In this document: positions 21,970 through 32,397 of the stretch, piece by piece
Layout of the letters: every line of letters starts with the position of its first letter
Numbering within the stretch: position 1 is the first letter of the stretch
Assembly: GCF_003144245.1 (NCBI RefSeq)
Contig: NW_020289985.1
Span: 434,001 to 498,000, forward strand
DNA: 64,000 bases
Origin: Jaminaea rosea
Taxonomy: Eukaryota; Basidiomycota; Exobasidiomycetes; Microstromatales
Reading direction: 5' to 3'
Notes under the pieces: model-generated
Told to the model about the DNA's origin: nothing
The model's database searches: none
What the model saw: only the letters and a program-made list of their open reading frames with translations
Translations under genes and position numbers: made by a program

Positions 21970-22325
21970 TTTTGATTGAGGATTTGACGAGGTTGGAGGG
22001 GATTGGGTGATGGTAGTGAAGACGCTGGGCCGAATCCTTCTCAGCGCAGCCCGCTCACCGCGCAGTCCAAGCAGGCCGCTCGCTCGATGACTTTGCTCCT
22101 CTGCTTGGCCTCGACTTGTGGGCCTGCCCGCTCGCCCGCCTCGCTCGCGTGGCTTCCAGGCCCGTGCCTAAAGTGAGCGGGCTGAGTAGAGCCGGGCGGG
22201 CTGCGTCAGTCGGGCGTGGCGTTGCCAGTCGAGGTGGAGCGGTTCAGTCGGCTCAGTCGCAGCCGCATCTTACCATCCATCTTCATCCTCATCACCGACA
22301 AAACCAATCAAGCTATCAAGCTATT
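21970..22325. promoter_or_regulatory. Divergent promoter region of eL28 and GHITM
   Basis: 356 bp between start codons. The GHITM side ends in a CA/TC-rich leader. The open frame running through this stretch upstream of GHITM looks like leader, not protein. No known binding site was recognised. Confidence 0.45.
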
Positions 22326-23414
22326 ATGACAGCTCTCCGCCCCTCCATGGCGGCACTGAGCCGCTCAATGCTGCGTAGTGGCATGAGCAAGCAAGTGCCT
22401 CGAGCATCAACCATTCTCCCCCTTCGCCCACCAGTCCTCGGCCAGCTGCGTGGCGTAAGGACAAGTCCCTTTGGACGAGGCAACAACAACAACGGTAGCA
22501 GCTCTGGTCTCGGCGCAGGAGGGTCAGGGTCTCAAGCAGTTGGCGCTCAAACAGCGCCAGTGCCTTCCTTCTCCTTCCCTCACGAGGCTCCCTCCGCCGA
22601 CGCCCCTCGCTCCTTCTCGGCGCCCGGTGGCTGGACTCGAGCTCTGACTTCGTTGGGTATCATCGGTGGTACGGCTCTCGCAGCCAATGCCTTTTTGAAC
22701 CGTGAGACGCGCGATGGGCCCATGGACGCCTTCTCTCGGGAATACCTCAACAGCACCTTTAAGTACCTCGCCGGTGGACTGACTATGACCGCCGGAGCCG
22801 CAGTGGCGCTGCATCGTATTGGCTTCTCGTACCGTCTCATGTCAGCCAACCCGTGGCTCGTCCTTGGTCTGGGTCTCGCCACCTCCATCGGCGGAATGAT
22901 CGGGGCACAGACTCTCGAGCCTGGATCTCCAGGGAAGCTGCTCAGCTGGGCTGTCTTCAACGCCTCGCAGGCCGCAGTGCTTAGCCCACTGCTCTTCTTT
23001 AGCCCCGCACTTCTCGCTCGCGCTGGTCTGTACACCGCAGGCATCGTCGGCTCAATCTGCTACGTAGGCGCAACGGCCAAGGACGGGCAGTACCTGTGGA
23101 TGGGCGGCCCCCTCCTTGCTGGTGTGACAGTCGTCGCGCTCAGCTCCCTCGCTCCCATGATCCTCCCCGCAACAGCCTTCCGCACTCTCGTCGCCACTGA
23201 GGCCATCTCCCTCTACGGTGGTCTCGCGGTGTTCAGCGGCTTTGTTTTGTGGGACACGCAGAAGATCTTGGCCCACGCAAAGGCAGCTCAGGCTGGGTAT
23301 GTCAGGGCTGACCCTCTCCGCGAGTCGATTGGCCTCGAGCTGGATGTGATCAACATCTTTGTCAGGATGGTGCAGATTTTGGCAATGCAGCAGAACGGCG
23401 GCAAGAAGAAATAG
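22326..23414 (+). CDS. Mitochondrial GHITM/TMBIM5-type Bax inhibitor-1 family protein
   Basis: A single exon of 362 residues from the ATG at 22326 (MTALRPSMAALSRSMLRSG), the start that gives a good mitochondrial presequence; an in-frame extension to 22116 reads like leader. After a Gly/Asn/Ser linker come about eight hydrophobic segments. GHITM-like features include NSTFKYLAGGLTMTAG near the first core span, TSIGGMIGAQTLEPGSPGK in the middle and LWDTQKILAHAKAAQ with the conserved acidic residue near the end. In mammals TMBIM5 is an inner-membrane protein linked to cristae structure and Ca2+/H+ exchange; the same role here is inference. Its stop lies 120 bp from that of the next, convergent gene. 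Confidence 0.88.
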   Translation: MTALRPSMAALSRSMLRSGMSKQVPRASTILPLRPPVLGQLRGVRTSPFGRGNNNNGSSSGLGAGGSGSQAVGAQTAPVPSFSFPHEAPSADAPRSFSAPGGWTRALTSLGIIGGTALAANAFLNRETRDGPMDAFSREYLNSTFKYLAGGLTMTAGAAVALHRIGFSYRLMSANPWLVLGLGLATSIGGMIGAQTLEPGSPGKLLSWAVFNASQAAVLSPLLFFSPALLARAGLYTAGIVGSICYVGATAKDGQYLWMGGPLLAGVTVVALSSLAPMILPATAFRTLVATEAISLYGGLAVFSGFVLWDTQKILAHAKAAQAGYVRADPLRESIGLELDVINIFVRMVQILAMQQNGGKKK

Positions 23415-23534
23415 GCTGGCAGTGAGCTAAGCCAAGCTGCGGTCGTCGTGCGAGTACCATGTCACATCTCTGTAATTCTGTTCAAACTATCAATGGTATC
23501 ACCACCTCTCACCGTACCCCGCCTCGCCGCCATG

Positions 23535-24642
23535 TCACTCGCCCTCTCCCCCTCTTGCGACGGTCCCGCACGCAAAGCCTGTCGCGAAGCCCACGCTGGC
23601 CTCGACGATCTGCTTGACCGCGTCAACCTCCGCCCCGTCCCTCGCAGGGTAGATCATCAAGTACGTAGGCGGCAACTTTTGCAGCCCTCTCGACCCACCA
23701 CCCCTATTCGTCAGCACAGGAGGGTATGCACGACCCCACCTCCTCGCCTGAGCTTCGCCACTGAACAAGGTTCCCACAATCGGAAGCCTAGCTAGATCGA
23801 GCAGCACTGTCGGTGGCCACCAGAAACCCTTCTTCCCAAAGCCAGCCAGCGGATGCAGCTCCCCCCAACCTGCCTTGATCACCTCGTGCGCATCAGCGGG
23901 CGAGAGGAGGCAATGCAAACTTCCCTCATCCACGCTCTCCTCTGCGTCGTGGACGTGGCAGATTTCTCTGCTGGGCAAAAGGGATAGGTAATGCGTTGCC
24001 AGCGGGGAAGGGGCGCTGTTGTTGGCTGAGGGGTGGTGGAATAGGGCGTTGAGGTGGGAAGGCGGGGAGCGCTCCAATTTTGAGGAGCCCAACGTGAGGA
24101 TCGTAGGGTGCAGATTGCTGAGATGATGTAGGTGGGTGAGAATGAGCTGTCGCGTCTCATTATTACCGCCTTCCAAACATCTATGCGGCACCACACCCTT
24201 GATTCTCGGTCTTCTCCCTCCCCTTCGTACAGGCAGCTTTCCCTCTCCTAGTAGATTCGGCTCGTGGCCCCTTCCCAGGTCAGCTGGAGGCAAGAAGCTC
24301 GTCCCAGTGGTTGCGGATCGAGGCAGGGAGATAGGCCAGAGAATGAGATTGTGTATCAGCCAGCCGAAGAAGGAATGTGGGAGGAAGCCCCCTGGCCCGA
24401 GCGAGTAGTAAAGGATATACTGCCGGCGGACGGGAAAGGTATCAGCGTGAATGAAGTGAGTACAAGGGTGATTTGCGGGAGGGCAGAAGCGGACGCACAT
24501 CCTCCCAGGCTTTGCTGAGGAGCCAGCTTGCTAAGATCGAGCCCAGGGTCGCGACACTGGCTGGTGCACGGGCGTACAGATCTCGTAGGAGGGAGAAGGC
24601 GTTGCGGCTGTTGAGGGAGTAAGAGGTGCGAGAAGCGGCCAT
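23535..24642 (-). CDS. DUF5519 ('luciferase-domain') protein
   Basis: Exons 24642-24499 and 24419-23535 with a 79-bp intron give 342 residues. Exon 1 (MAASRTSYSLNSRN..., good start context) has a hydrophobic segment ASVATLGSILASWLL, possibly a membrane or mitochondrial anchor. Across the splice the protein reads YILYYSLGPGGFLPHSFFGW, the usual opening of the fungal DUF5519 domain. The C-terminal half carries REICHVHDAEESVDEGSLHC, LSPADAHEVIKAGWGELHPL and LPPTYLMIYPARDGAEVDAV, all typical of the family. Despite the database label, no luciferase chemistry is shown for these fungal proteins. Function unknown. Confidence 0.75.
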
Positions 24643-25364
24643 TCTGAGCTTTCTGAGAGACACACGTCGATGCGCCGCTGCGATGATAGAGGATATGTTG
24701 AGCTTCTTGCGCTGTGTAGACTTTGTGAGTCTCGCTGGCCCGCGTCTTGATGTTGCGGTAGATGGGCAAGAAAGTCGCGATCGGTACGCGGCTGTCGTGC
24801 GACTTCTGGATGTGGAGCTCCTCGCGGCCCGCCCTGGGCACCGCGATGAGGCGATGCGGTCCAATGGGCTCGTGAGGGATGCCCAGGCTGAGAAGCGAGT
24901 CAGTTGGACCAGCAGTCGAGTGGAGCGACATCCTGTACTATCACGACTGTGCCTCCGGTGGGTTTGGAACACCATTGCGGTCGGCGAATGACCTACGCTA
25001 TACCACACTCATCCCGTCTTCGCGCCCTCCACGCACGCTCGCGACTTGGCAACCACTGCTGTTGATAGCTAGAGTGGTGAGCTTCAGCGTCTCGCCCGCC
25101 TCTACAGTCGCCAGCAGAGGAGAAGTTCGAGAGAAATCGTATCGTTGAGAGTCAAGAGAGCTACAAAGACAACTGAGAAAGGATAGAGGCTGAGACGACA
25201 CGGCGAGCGGAGGGGAGCGAAGGGATGTAGTAGTGACGGCGACGACGACGTGCGGCCGGGTCGAGAAGCTCAATGGGCTAGCTGGAAGGATAGTTGGTTG
25301 TTCTTGTGACTCCTCGTTGATCCGGCTGACGTTGAGGAAGGGTACGACTCTGTCGCGCTCTCCC
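24643..25364. other. Intergenic: upstream of DUF5519 gene, 3' flank of NHP6
   Basis: About 720 bp with overlapping open frames on both strands but no recognisable protein, splice logic or RNA gene. Probably the leader and promoter of the DUF5519 gene plus the NHP6 3' UTR. Confidence 0.35.
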
Positions 25365-25859
25365 TTAGTCGCTGTCAGCACCCTTCTTTCCCTTCTTGCC
25401 GCCAGTGTAGGCAGCCTTCTCGTCCTCGGCGCGCTTCTTGTCACGCTCGGCCATGTCGATGTAAGGCTTCTTCTGGGCGTCGCTCATCTCCTTCCAGGTA
25501 GCGCCGAGGATGCGGCCAATCTCGCCTGAGGAATGCGAAAGGGTGGGGCGAGGAGTAGGTGTGAGTAGGGGGGATAGAGTGGGCGCGCGTGGTAAAAGGC
25601 CTTGCTCACCGAAAGTGGCTTCCGGGTTCTCGGCCTTGGTGCGCTCACGCTGGTCCTGAGAGAAGAACATGTACGCAGACAGGGCACGCTTGGGGGCGTC
25701 CTTGTCCTGGTGCGCGGCGAGGAAAGAAAGAGAGGAGGGAGTCAGACGCCTGCAGTGGGGATCGGGCGGTGGATGACCGCAAGCGTGGATGGCTCAGCGA
25801 CTCACCTTCTTGGTCTTCTTGGTGGTAGCAGCGGCGGAGGTAGCCTTCTTGGGTGCCAT
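25365..25859 (-). CDS. NHP6: NHP6-type HMG-box chromatin protein
   Basis: Exons 25859-25806, 25706-25610 and 25525-25365 (introns of 99 and 84 bp) give 103 residues. The basic tail [18 protein letters not shown] precedes a single HMG box: [19 protein letters not shown], then [20 protein letters not shown], then [19 protein letters not shown]. Nhp6 bends DNA without sequence preference and assists FACT and transcription start. Length and architecture match yeast Nhp6A/B. Confidence 0.93.
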
Positions 25860-28656
25860 GGTGATTAGTGTACGGTGGGGTGGTGTGGTGGTCTGCGCAG
25901 GCGGAGAGGGGTGGATGTATGCAGCATGGATCGAGGAAAGGGAGGAGGCACGAGGGGCGAGGAGGAGCGGATATTGGTGGTCAGCTGGCCATTTCTCGTG
26001 CTTTCGGCGTGGTAATATGCTCTGCTGGTCGTCGAACGTCAGTCACGCCCTACACCGTGGCAGGCGACGCGATCGCTGGCCAGTGCATGCGTGCATACAC
26101 GGTGTGGATGCGTCGATGATGATGACGAGCACAGGTGCGGACGAGAGGCTGAGCCAGCTCTCGATCCACCCGGATGCTGTTCGCCCTCTTCTCGATATGC
26201 CCTGAGCAGCGCGTCGATGGTAGCGACCAAGCCAAGGCCATAACCACGACGTCGCTGAGCCAGCCTAGCAGCGCCAGGCGCAGGCGTAGGCTTGTAGGCT
26301 GCGTAGGCCTGAGACGCGTCCCAGCCTGGCCTGGCTGGCTCACGCTCAAGCGTAGGGCTCAGCGCTCAGCGTAGGCGCAGGGGAGCGGATGGGTGATTTT
26401 GGGTCGATTCGACGAGATACCGAAAAGCGCAAGTCCACGTCCCTCGAGCTCATAGAGTCGCGCAATGCTACGTGCTAAAACTCACCTTTAAGGGTCAAAT
26501 CGAGTTGAGGATACGATGATGAGGTTGGTGGTAAGAGCGTAGGCTGGCTGGCGGGCGGCGGTGTGGTGTGTTGGCGCGGCGAGCGAGAGCGGGCTCATCA
26601 GCCAGAGCCAGGCGGGCGCAAGCAAGCCAGGCGGCGGCAAGCCAGGCGCGAGGCCCAGGGCGGCCACACAGTCACTCTGAGCCTGGCGGGGCGGCGGCGC
26701 GGCCAAGCGGGCAAGCCCCAGGCAGGCAGGCGAGTAGGCGGGCGGGCGGCTTGCCAGAGCCAGCCCCTTGCCCCCCCGCCAAATCAGCGGTCTGATCGAG
26801 CTTGACTGATCTACGTGATTTAACGGCGGGCACCCCTCGTGGCTACGGTGTTGGCGAGAAGCATGGGCTTCGTAGGCGGTGGACGATGTCATGGTAATGT
26901 CATTGAAGTGGCAGCATTGCTGAGCCCTATCAGGGCATTGAGAAATGGTGCGCGGCCCGATAGTAAGCGCGGAGAAGTGATTTAGCCTCGTCACGGCCGC
27001 CCGATGGTGAGCAGCGAGTCACACGATCTCAGTGCCTTTGCACTCCAAGTCCGATCCTTGAGCTTCGTGCTGTCGTATGCCTCGCGAATCACATTCAGTG
27101 TCTGACAGTTCGAGCAGCTGCCGAAGAGTCATTACCGTATGTCTCGCGTCAAGACGCTACTCTGGCTGATGTCGCTCCAATGCTGGTCGTCGCTCGCTGC
27201 GGCCCACAGCGAGCCTGCACGCAGCCTCAATACCCCCCGCCGCTGGTAGCTCCAAGCCCTCATCGCTCGAGATCAGTCCCCAATGCCGCCCACTCGCGTC
27301 AAGGCACGCAGACGAGCACGCCATCACTTGCCGGGGGGTTGGAGAGCGCTGGCAAAGGACCCGGAGGTCTTGAGGACTATTGACGTCCTTGACCCTTCAT
27401 CGCGATCGAGTGGCGCTCTTCGCGTCACGGTCTGAGATCTGATGGCATTGTTCTGGCCCATGCTGGCTCTGCCTGCGCATGAACAGCGTCATCGGCGTGC
27501 TCGACAGCGGTCGGTACTCTCAACTCCCGCGAACGCGCTCGCCTCGAAAGCAGTGAGATACTGTGCTGAAACGGCGACTTCGCCGGTCGGATAGCTCAAT
27601 AGGCTACACCAGGGAGACACACCCTACGATGCTCGCCCGCCGCTGTCGGACCCGCATCTCAGCCGCACACTCTGCCTGTTGTCATCGAGTCAGAATTGAC
27701 GAGCAATCTGGTGCTGCAAAGTCGATTGCTTCTCACCTGACGCTCTGCTGCGGACCGGGAGAGGGAGATTAGTAGGTCGTCTGCGCAGATGACGGCAGCA
27801 TGATAGCTCCTGGCTTCTCGTTCAAGGTCACAACAGCAGCACGGCAGAGAGAGTACAACAGGCGCGTAAAGGCGTGATGTTGAACGAAGAGACGACGTGC
27901 ACCTTGGCGACACCGAGAAGGAGGCCAAGCGCAGAGCTTGACGGTGCTAGTTCAGACAGCATCCTGCTCGGCAGGGTTTCACTGCCTGCTTCGAGCAGAT
28001 CGAGTGCAAGTCAAGTGTCATAAGTGCCATCACTTCAGTGCTGCCATGTAGGCACACCATGGGCAAGGGTCACGGTTGACGGCCAAAGAGATTGGGGACA
28101 TCGGCTCAGGCGATTGAGGCGGCTACGAAGTACGCCTACTGGGGAAACCGCCTTAAAGCGACCCTGCCGGCGTGAACTTTCGAGCTTACGCCATCTCTCG
28201 ATATTGCCAGGCTACCATCTCCCTCCGCGATGACCATCATCATGTCGAGTCACGTGACTAGCACTTCGCACCTGCAGGATATTCTTTGCTCCTCATTCCC
28301 AGACATTCGCCTCGTCCGCATCTTCAGTCCCCACTTGCCATTGCAACGATCGCCCACTCGTCCTCGTCGCCCCCTCTAGCGTATCTCGAACGAGGCCATC
28401 GCCGACTCGCGCGGACCTTCACCTTGCCTTAGTCCGCGCTCCTCGCCTAGCCTCACACGCCTGTGCGTCCGTCCATCCCCCACTTCTCAGCCTTTCCCCT
28501 CAAAGCCGACATCGAACATGACTGCTGGGCAGATGTGTTGCTCCAGGTGACGCAGCTACTCTGAGCATCGCCCTCACAACATCGCATTTCAATCATCCAC
28601 TCAACCTGTCCTGCCTCTGAGCTGCCTTGAAAGCCGCATCAGGGGAGGTCGAAACG
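25860..28656. other. Gene-poor stretch between NHP6 and the phosphatase gene
   Basis: About 2.8 kb divergent interval. It holds the NHP6 upstream region, a GGC/AGGC-rich island (see separate entry), and then about 1.8 kb of ordinary-looking sequence with only short frames lacking recognisable domains. A CT/CA-rich leader (about 28280-28640) precedes the phosphatase start. No tRNA, snRNA or mobile element was recognised. Confidence 0.4.
26258..26785. repeat. GGC/AGGC-rich low-complexity island
   Basis: Two blocks (26258-26370 and 26535-26785) are built from irregular repeats of AGGC, TAGGC, GGCGGGC and CCAGGC. Examples are GCAAGCCAGGCGGCG followed by GCAAGCCAGGCGCG near 26620-26655, and GCCAGAGCCAG at about 26601 and 26752. 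The units are not strictly tandem. G is strongly in excess on the plus strand. Confidence 0.5.
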
Positions 28657-31580
28657 ATGGGGTCCACCTCACCGACTTCCACCCAGGTCTCTTTGGCAGC
28701 GCCGGCGCTGTCCTTGACGGGAGCTGACAACCATGCGTCGACCTCACAATCCGCCTTAGTCACCGCCGACGAGCTCGTGAGGATCCTGCAAAGTCAGGCT
28801 GGGTCGTCGTCAGGGGCCACTGTCAATTCTCAGTCCGCGGAGTCCGCGCGAGCTGGCGAGCAAGGCCATCACAGCGACGTGGGCGGCATCGCTAGCTGTT
28901 CAGACAGCGTCGAGGGCTCGGTCAGCTCTTCGTCATCACGGTGAGTTCCGCGCTGGGATCTGGGCTCGGAGAACGGTTCTGTGGGCAGAGATGTGGTCGG
29001 AGAATCGTCGCCGCTTCTACGCCGCGAGAACCGTGAGGATCACTCATCACGATTCTTTTCGAGCATTGATTGATGTTGGCATGGTGGCCAGACAATTCGT
29101 CGCATTACCGGTTGAGAGCAAAAAGAGCAACGGACCGAGACGGAAGGCCGACAGCGTCGTCATTACCACCTCCTCGTTGTTCCTGAGACTTGTTCCACAC
29201 TCCCGCTCCGCCCTCCACGACGCTGCGACGCTCACCTTTCACAACTTTCTCACCACCTCGACATTTTCTTTCTTCTTGCTATCGCCTGACCCCATGTCCA
29301 TCAACTGATCGTCTTGCTCTGCTCTTCTTTGCCAGGCCACCAAGCCCACTGCCGGCCTCATCTTCCTGCAGCGCCTTGGCGGGGGCGGCGGAAGCGGCGA
29401 CCGGCAGACCGGCGAGCGCAATCTTGAGGAGCTCCGGGATCGCGACGACGCGGAAGGACAAGAGGGAGGAGGGCGCTGGTAACGACGATGGAGATGACGC
29501 CGGGGCCCAGATCCAGACCCCGACCCAGACTCATGCAACGTCTCTTCCCCGGCAACCACATCAACCATCATCAATCGACCCTCATCAGCTGCTCGTCACC
29601 ACAACGATTAGCAGCAGCAGCAAGAGCAAAGAGCGGCTTGGCAGACGGGGATCTGTTAGTGACTCGCCGCAATGTCAAGGTGAAGAGGGCGAGTCTGGGC
29701 ATAGCTCAAAGCCAAAAATACCGCCGCTCTCATCGCCATTGCCACCAAGGTTCCCTGCTCGTTCTCATCCTTCTTCATCGACATCACCATCATCCACTGT
29801 GGACCAATCTTCATCCTTAGCTCCAGCCCAGACTAACGGGCCATCATCGCCCGCACCTCATCCGCCGGCGCCGATTTTGCCGCCGCAAGCACAGCCTTTG
29901 CCGCATTACCCGGCGCCTCCTTCCCCGCGCAAGCTTATCATCTTCGACCTTCGCCCGCTCGACGACTTTCTCCAACATCGCATCGTCGGGTCAATTAACC
30001 TCGCCCTGCCTAGCCTTGTGGTGAGGAGGATGAGACGATCAGCCGTCGCTACCTTGTCCAAGGCGAGCGCTGCGCCGTCACCAGCTTCTTCTTCTTCTTC
30101 TCACTACCACCTGGCCCATTTGGGAGATTATATTACCACGACGAGCGGCAAGCGAAAGTTTGAGGAAGCGCTGGACTCTCTGACGGCGGCGGGTGGGCGT
30201 GGGGAGTCGGGCAAGAGTCCACGCACCCCGGCATCGCCGCTGGACCTGTGGAAGGCGGACGTCGTGGTGGTCATGCCTCACGAGTCGATGAGCGCACCAA
30301 GCGGGAGCTCCATGGGCCCGCCAGCATCACAAGAGGCGTCGAGGACGTTAGCAGAGGCTCTGGACAGGCTAGAGAGCCCACATGGCCAGATTAGAGGGCG
30401 AAACATGCTCGTCAAGGGCGACATTTCCAGCCTGCTCTCGCGCCAGGACGCCGCAGCCTTCATCGAGCGGGGTCTAGAGACGACTGCACCCAGCCACTCG
30501 ACGACGCTTGGTAGCTTGCGCCGCCATCCGTCATCTGAGGCGGGCCCTTCGCGAATAAAATCGCCTAGAAGCCCTTCGTCTGCAGTGTCAGCACTAGCAC
30601 CTCCGCCCCAGAAGCCACCTACACCACCTTCGAGCCGTCCAATGCGCCCGGGCAGACCTTCTCTCGCCCGTCTTGATACGGGCGACAAGGTGCAGACGCT
30701 AGGCAGCCTTGCCACGAACGGGAGTAAGGCGTCCAATGTTGCAGCGTCCAATAGCGCCCCTGTTCGGGCGGGTGACAACAATTTGTCGCTCAGAGTTCCT
30801 TCAACGTCACGGACAACTCATGGCACTCCTGTCTCAGGCGCAGCGATGTCACTGCAAGGCCTGGCGCACCTGCAAGCCAAGCTCCCGCCTTCTCCCGCAA
30901 GCTTCGGAGACATGTCCTTGCCCATGTCACCGTCAGGCCACGGCGCAATCTCCGGCATCCATCCGCCACCGGTGATGCCTACTTCGAATCAGCTCGGTCG
31001 TGAGATGGCCCGACGTGGCAGTCATCAGCCCTTCCAGGCGGGTACAACGACGCTGGAAAATTCGGCCACGGAGGCGGCAAGCACTACTCCCTTTGACGTG
31101 AGCACTGTGATTCCGTCCTTTCTCTACCTCGGCCCGGACATTACCACAAAAGACGAAGTGGACCAGCTCAGATCTCTCGGCATCCGTCGCATCCTCAATT
31201 GCGCGGCTGAGGTGTCTGACAAGAGCTCGGGCGACGGCGATCTCTCTCTCCGGCCGCCGGACTTTGACGGCTACCTACACATACCTATGTACGACAATGT
31301 TGAGGCGGCCAATGTGCAAGAGGACATCACTACCGCTTGCGCATTTCTTGACCAGGCCCGGCGGGAGGGTGCACCCGTCTACGTACACTGCAGAGCTGGC
31401 AAGTCGAGGTCCGTTTCGGTGGTCATTGGATGGTTGATCCACGAGTACAAGTGGCCCCTCAAAAAGGCGTACGAGTTTGTGAGTGAGAGGAGAAAAGATG
31501 TCAGCCCGAACATTGGTTTCATCAGCTGTTTGATGGCATTCGAGGAGATGACACTCAGGGAGCAGAAGGATGAAGGATGA
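28657..31580 (+). CDS. Rhodanese-dual-specificity phosphatase (MAP kinase phosphatase-like)
   Basis: Exons 28657-28940 and 29336-31580 with a 395-bp intron give about 842 residues. The ATG at 28657 (MGSTSPTSTQ) is the first in frame. A rhodanese/Cdc25-like segment follows a disordered N-terminus: RKLIIFDLRPLDDFLQHRIV, then GSINLALPSLVVRRM. Another disordered stretch leads to the catalytic domain, starting STVIPSFLYLGPDITTKDEV. The P-loop is HCRAGKSRS (Cys at about residue 780), followed by VSVVIGWLIHEYKWPLKKAY. The rhodanese + DSP order is that of MAP kinase phosphatases, whose rhodanese-like part docks the kinase. Dephosphorylation of a fungal MAPK (compare Msg5, Pmp1) is inferred. Confidence 0.85.
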
Positions 31581-32021
31581 GGAGGAGCGGTCAGGGAACA
31601 GGAATGAGACGTTGAAGAGCGGGGAAGGGGGCCAGGCATGGAAGATCCAAATGAGCACGACCGCGGACATCTGTATTCTCTCTTCGTTTTCTCTTTTTCA
31701 TCGACAGCAAAGCTCTATACACAAATGCATTGAGCATAGCGAGCATTTGAGGAATCTCGCGATGCGGCGTTGCTTGCGACGATGGTAATGCTCTCTTCAT
31801 GATACATAGCCGCGACGTCTCGACTTCTTCTCATATTCTTTGTTCGCACAGAGAGAGGGCCTGAGCGTCGTCGTCGGTCTTGGGCGGAGGGCGGGCGAGG
31901 CGTCACACGCCCGAGTCGAGGCAGCACCGCTCACCTCCGCCCTTGGCTCTGCGCGCGGGGCATCCGGCCAGTCCAGCTGCGAGTCGTCTGCCGCCCTTGA
32001 CGGTAGAGACTTGGACTGAGT

Positions 32022-32055
<34 letters not shown>

Positions 32056-32397
32056 ACGAAGGGCAGGCGAGAGGGACCTCCAGTTTGCAGCCAGGCGCTG
32101 CTGCTTCCTTCTCGCTCACCACCACCACGACATCGAATCCGTCTCAACAACAGCTACACGCCGTCTTCGTCGCCGCCGCTGCCCTTGTATCTAACAGATC
32201 GACTTGCGCCAAAAGACAGTGCAGTGCATTGGCCGTCGTAGTCGTCGCATCGAAGAACACTTGGTCTCGAAGCGCAGCCACACATCGCCGCCAATCGCTC
32301 TTCTTCTTCTTCCTTTGCTCTCGTTCATCCTCGAGAGCTTCCAAGAGCACCTCCTCCACCCTCGAGAACACACACAAACACACACACATAACCTGCG
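31581..32397. other. Intergenic: phosphatase to DEF1
   Basis: About 820 bp. Near 32020-32058 a 9-bp unit (GAGGGCGGC) is repeated about four times. The last 100 bp hold an ACACAC-rich leader to the DEF1 start. No RNA gene seen. Confidence 0.4.

Noticed and set aside
22116-22325. In-frame N-terminal extension of GHITM
   Set aside because: The ATG at 22326 gives a proper presequence; the upstream residues look like translated leader.
24643-25008. Upstream coding exon for the DUF5519 gene
   Set aside because: Frames there show no similarity, and the ATG at 24642 has a good context.
27588-27610. A-box-like TAGCTCAATAGG suggesting a tRNA
   Set aside because: No B box or T arm follows at a suitable distance, and no acceptor stem can be drawn.
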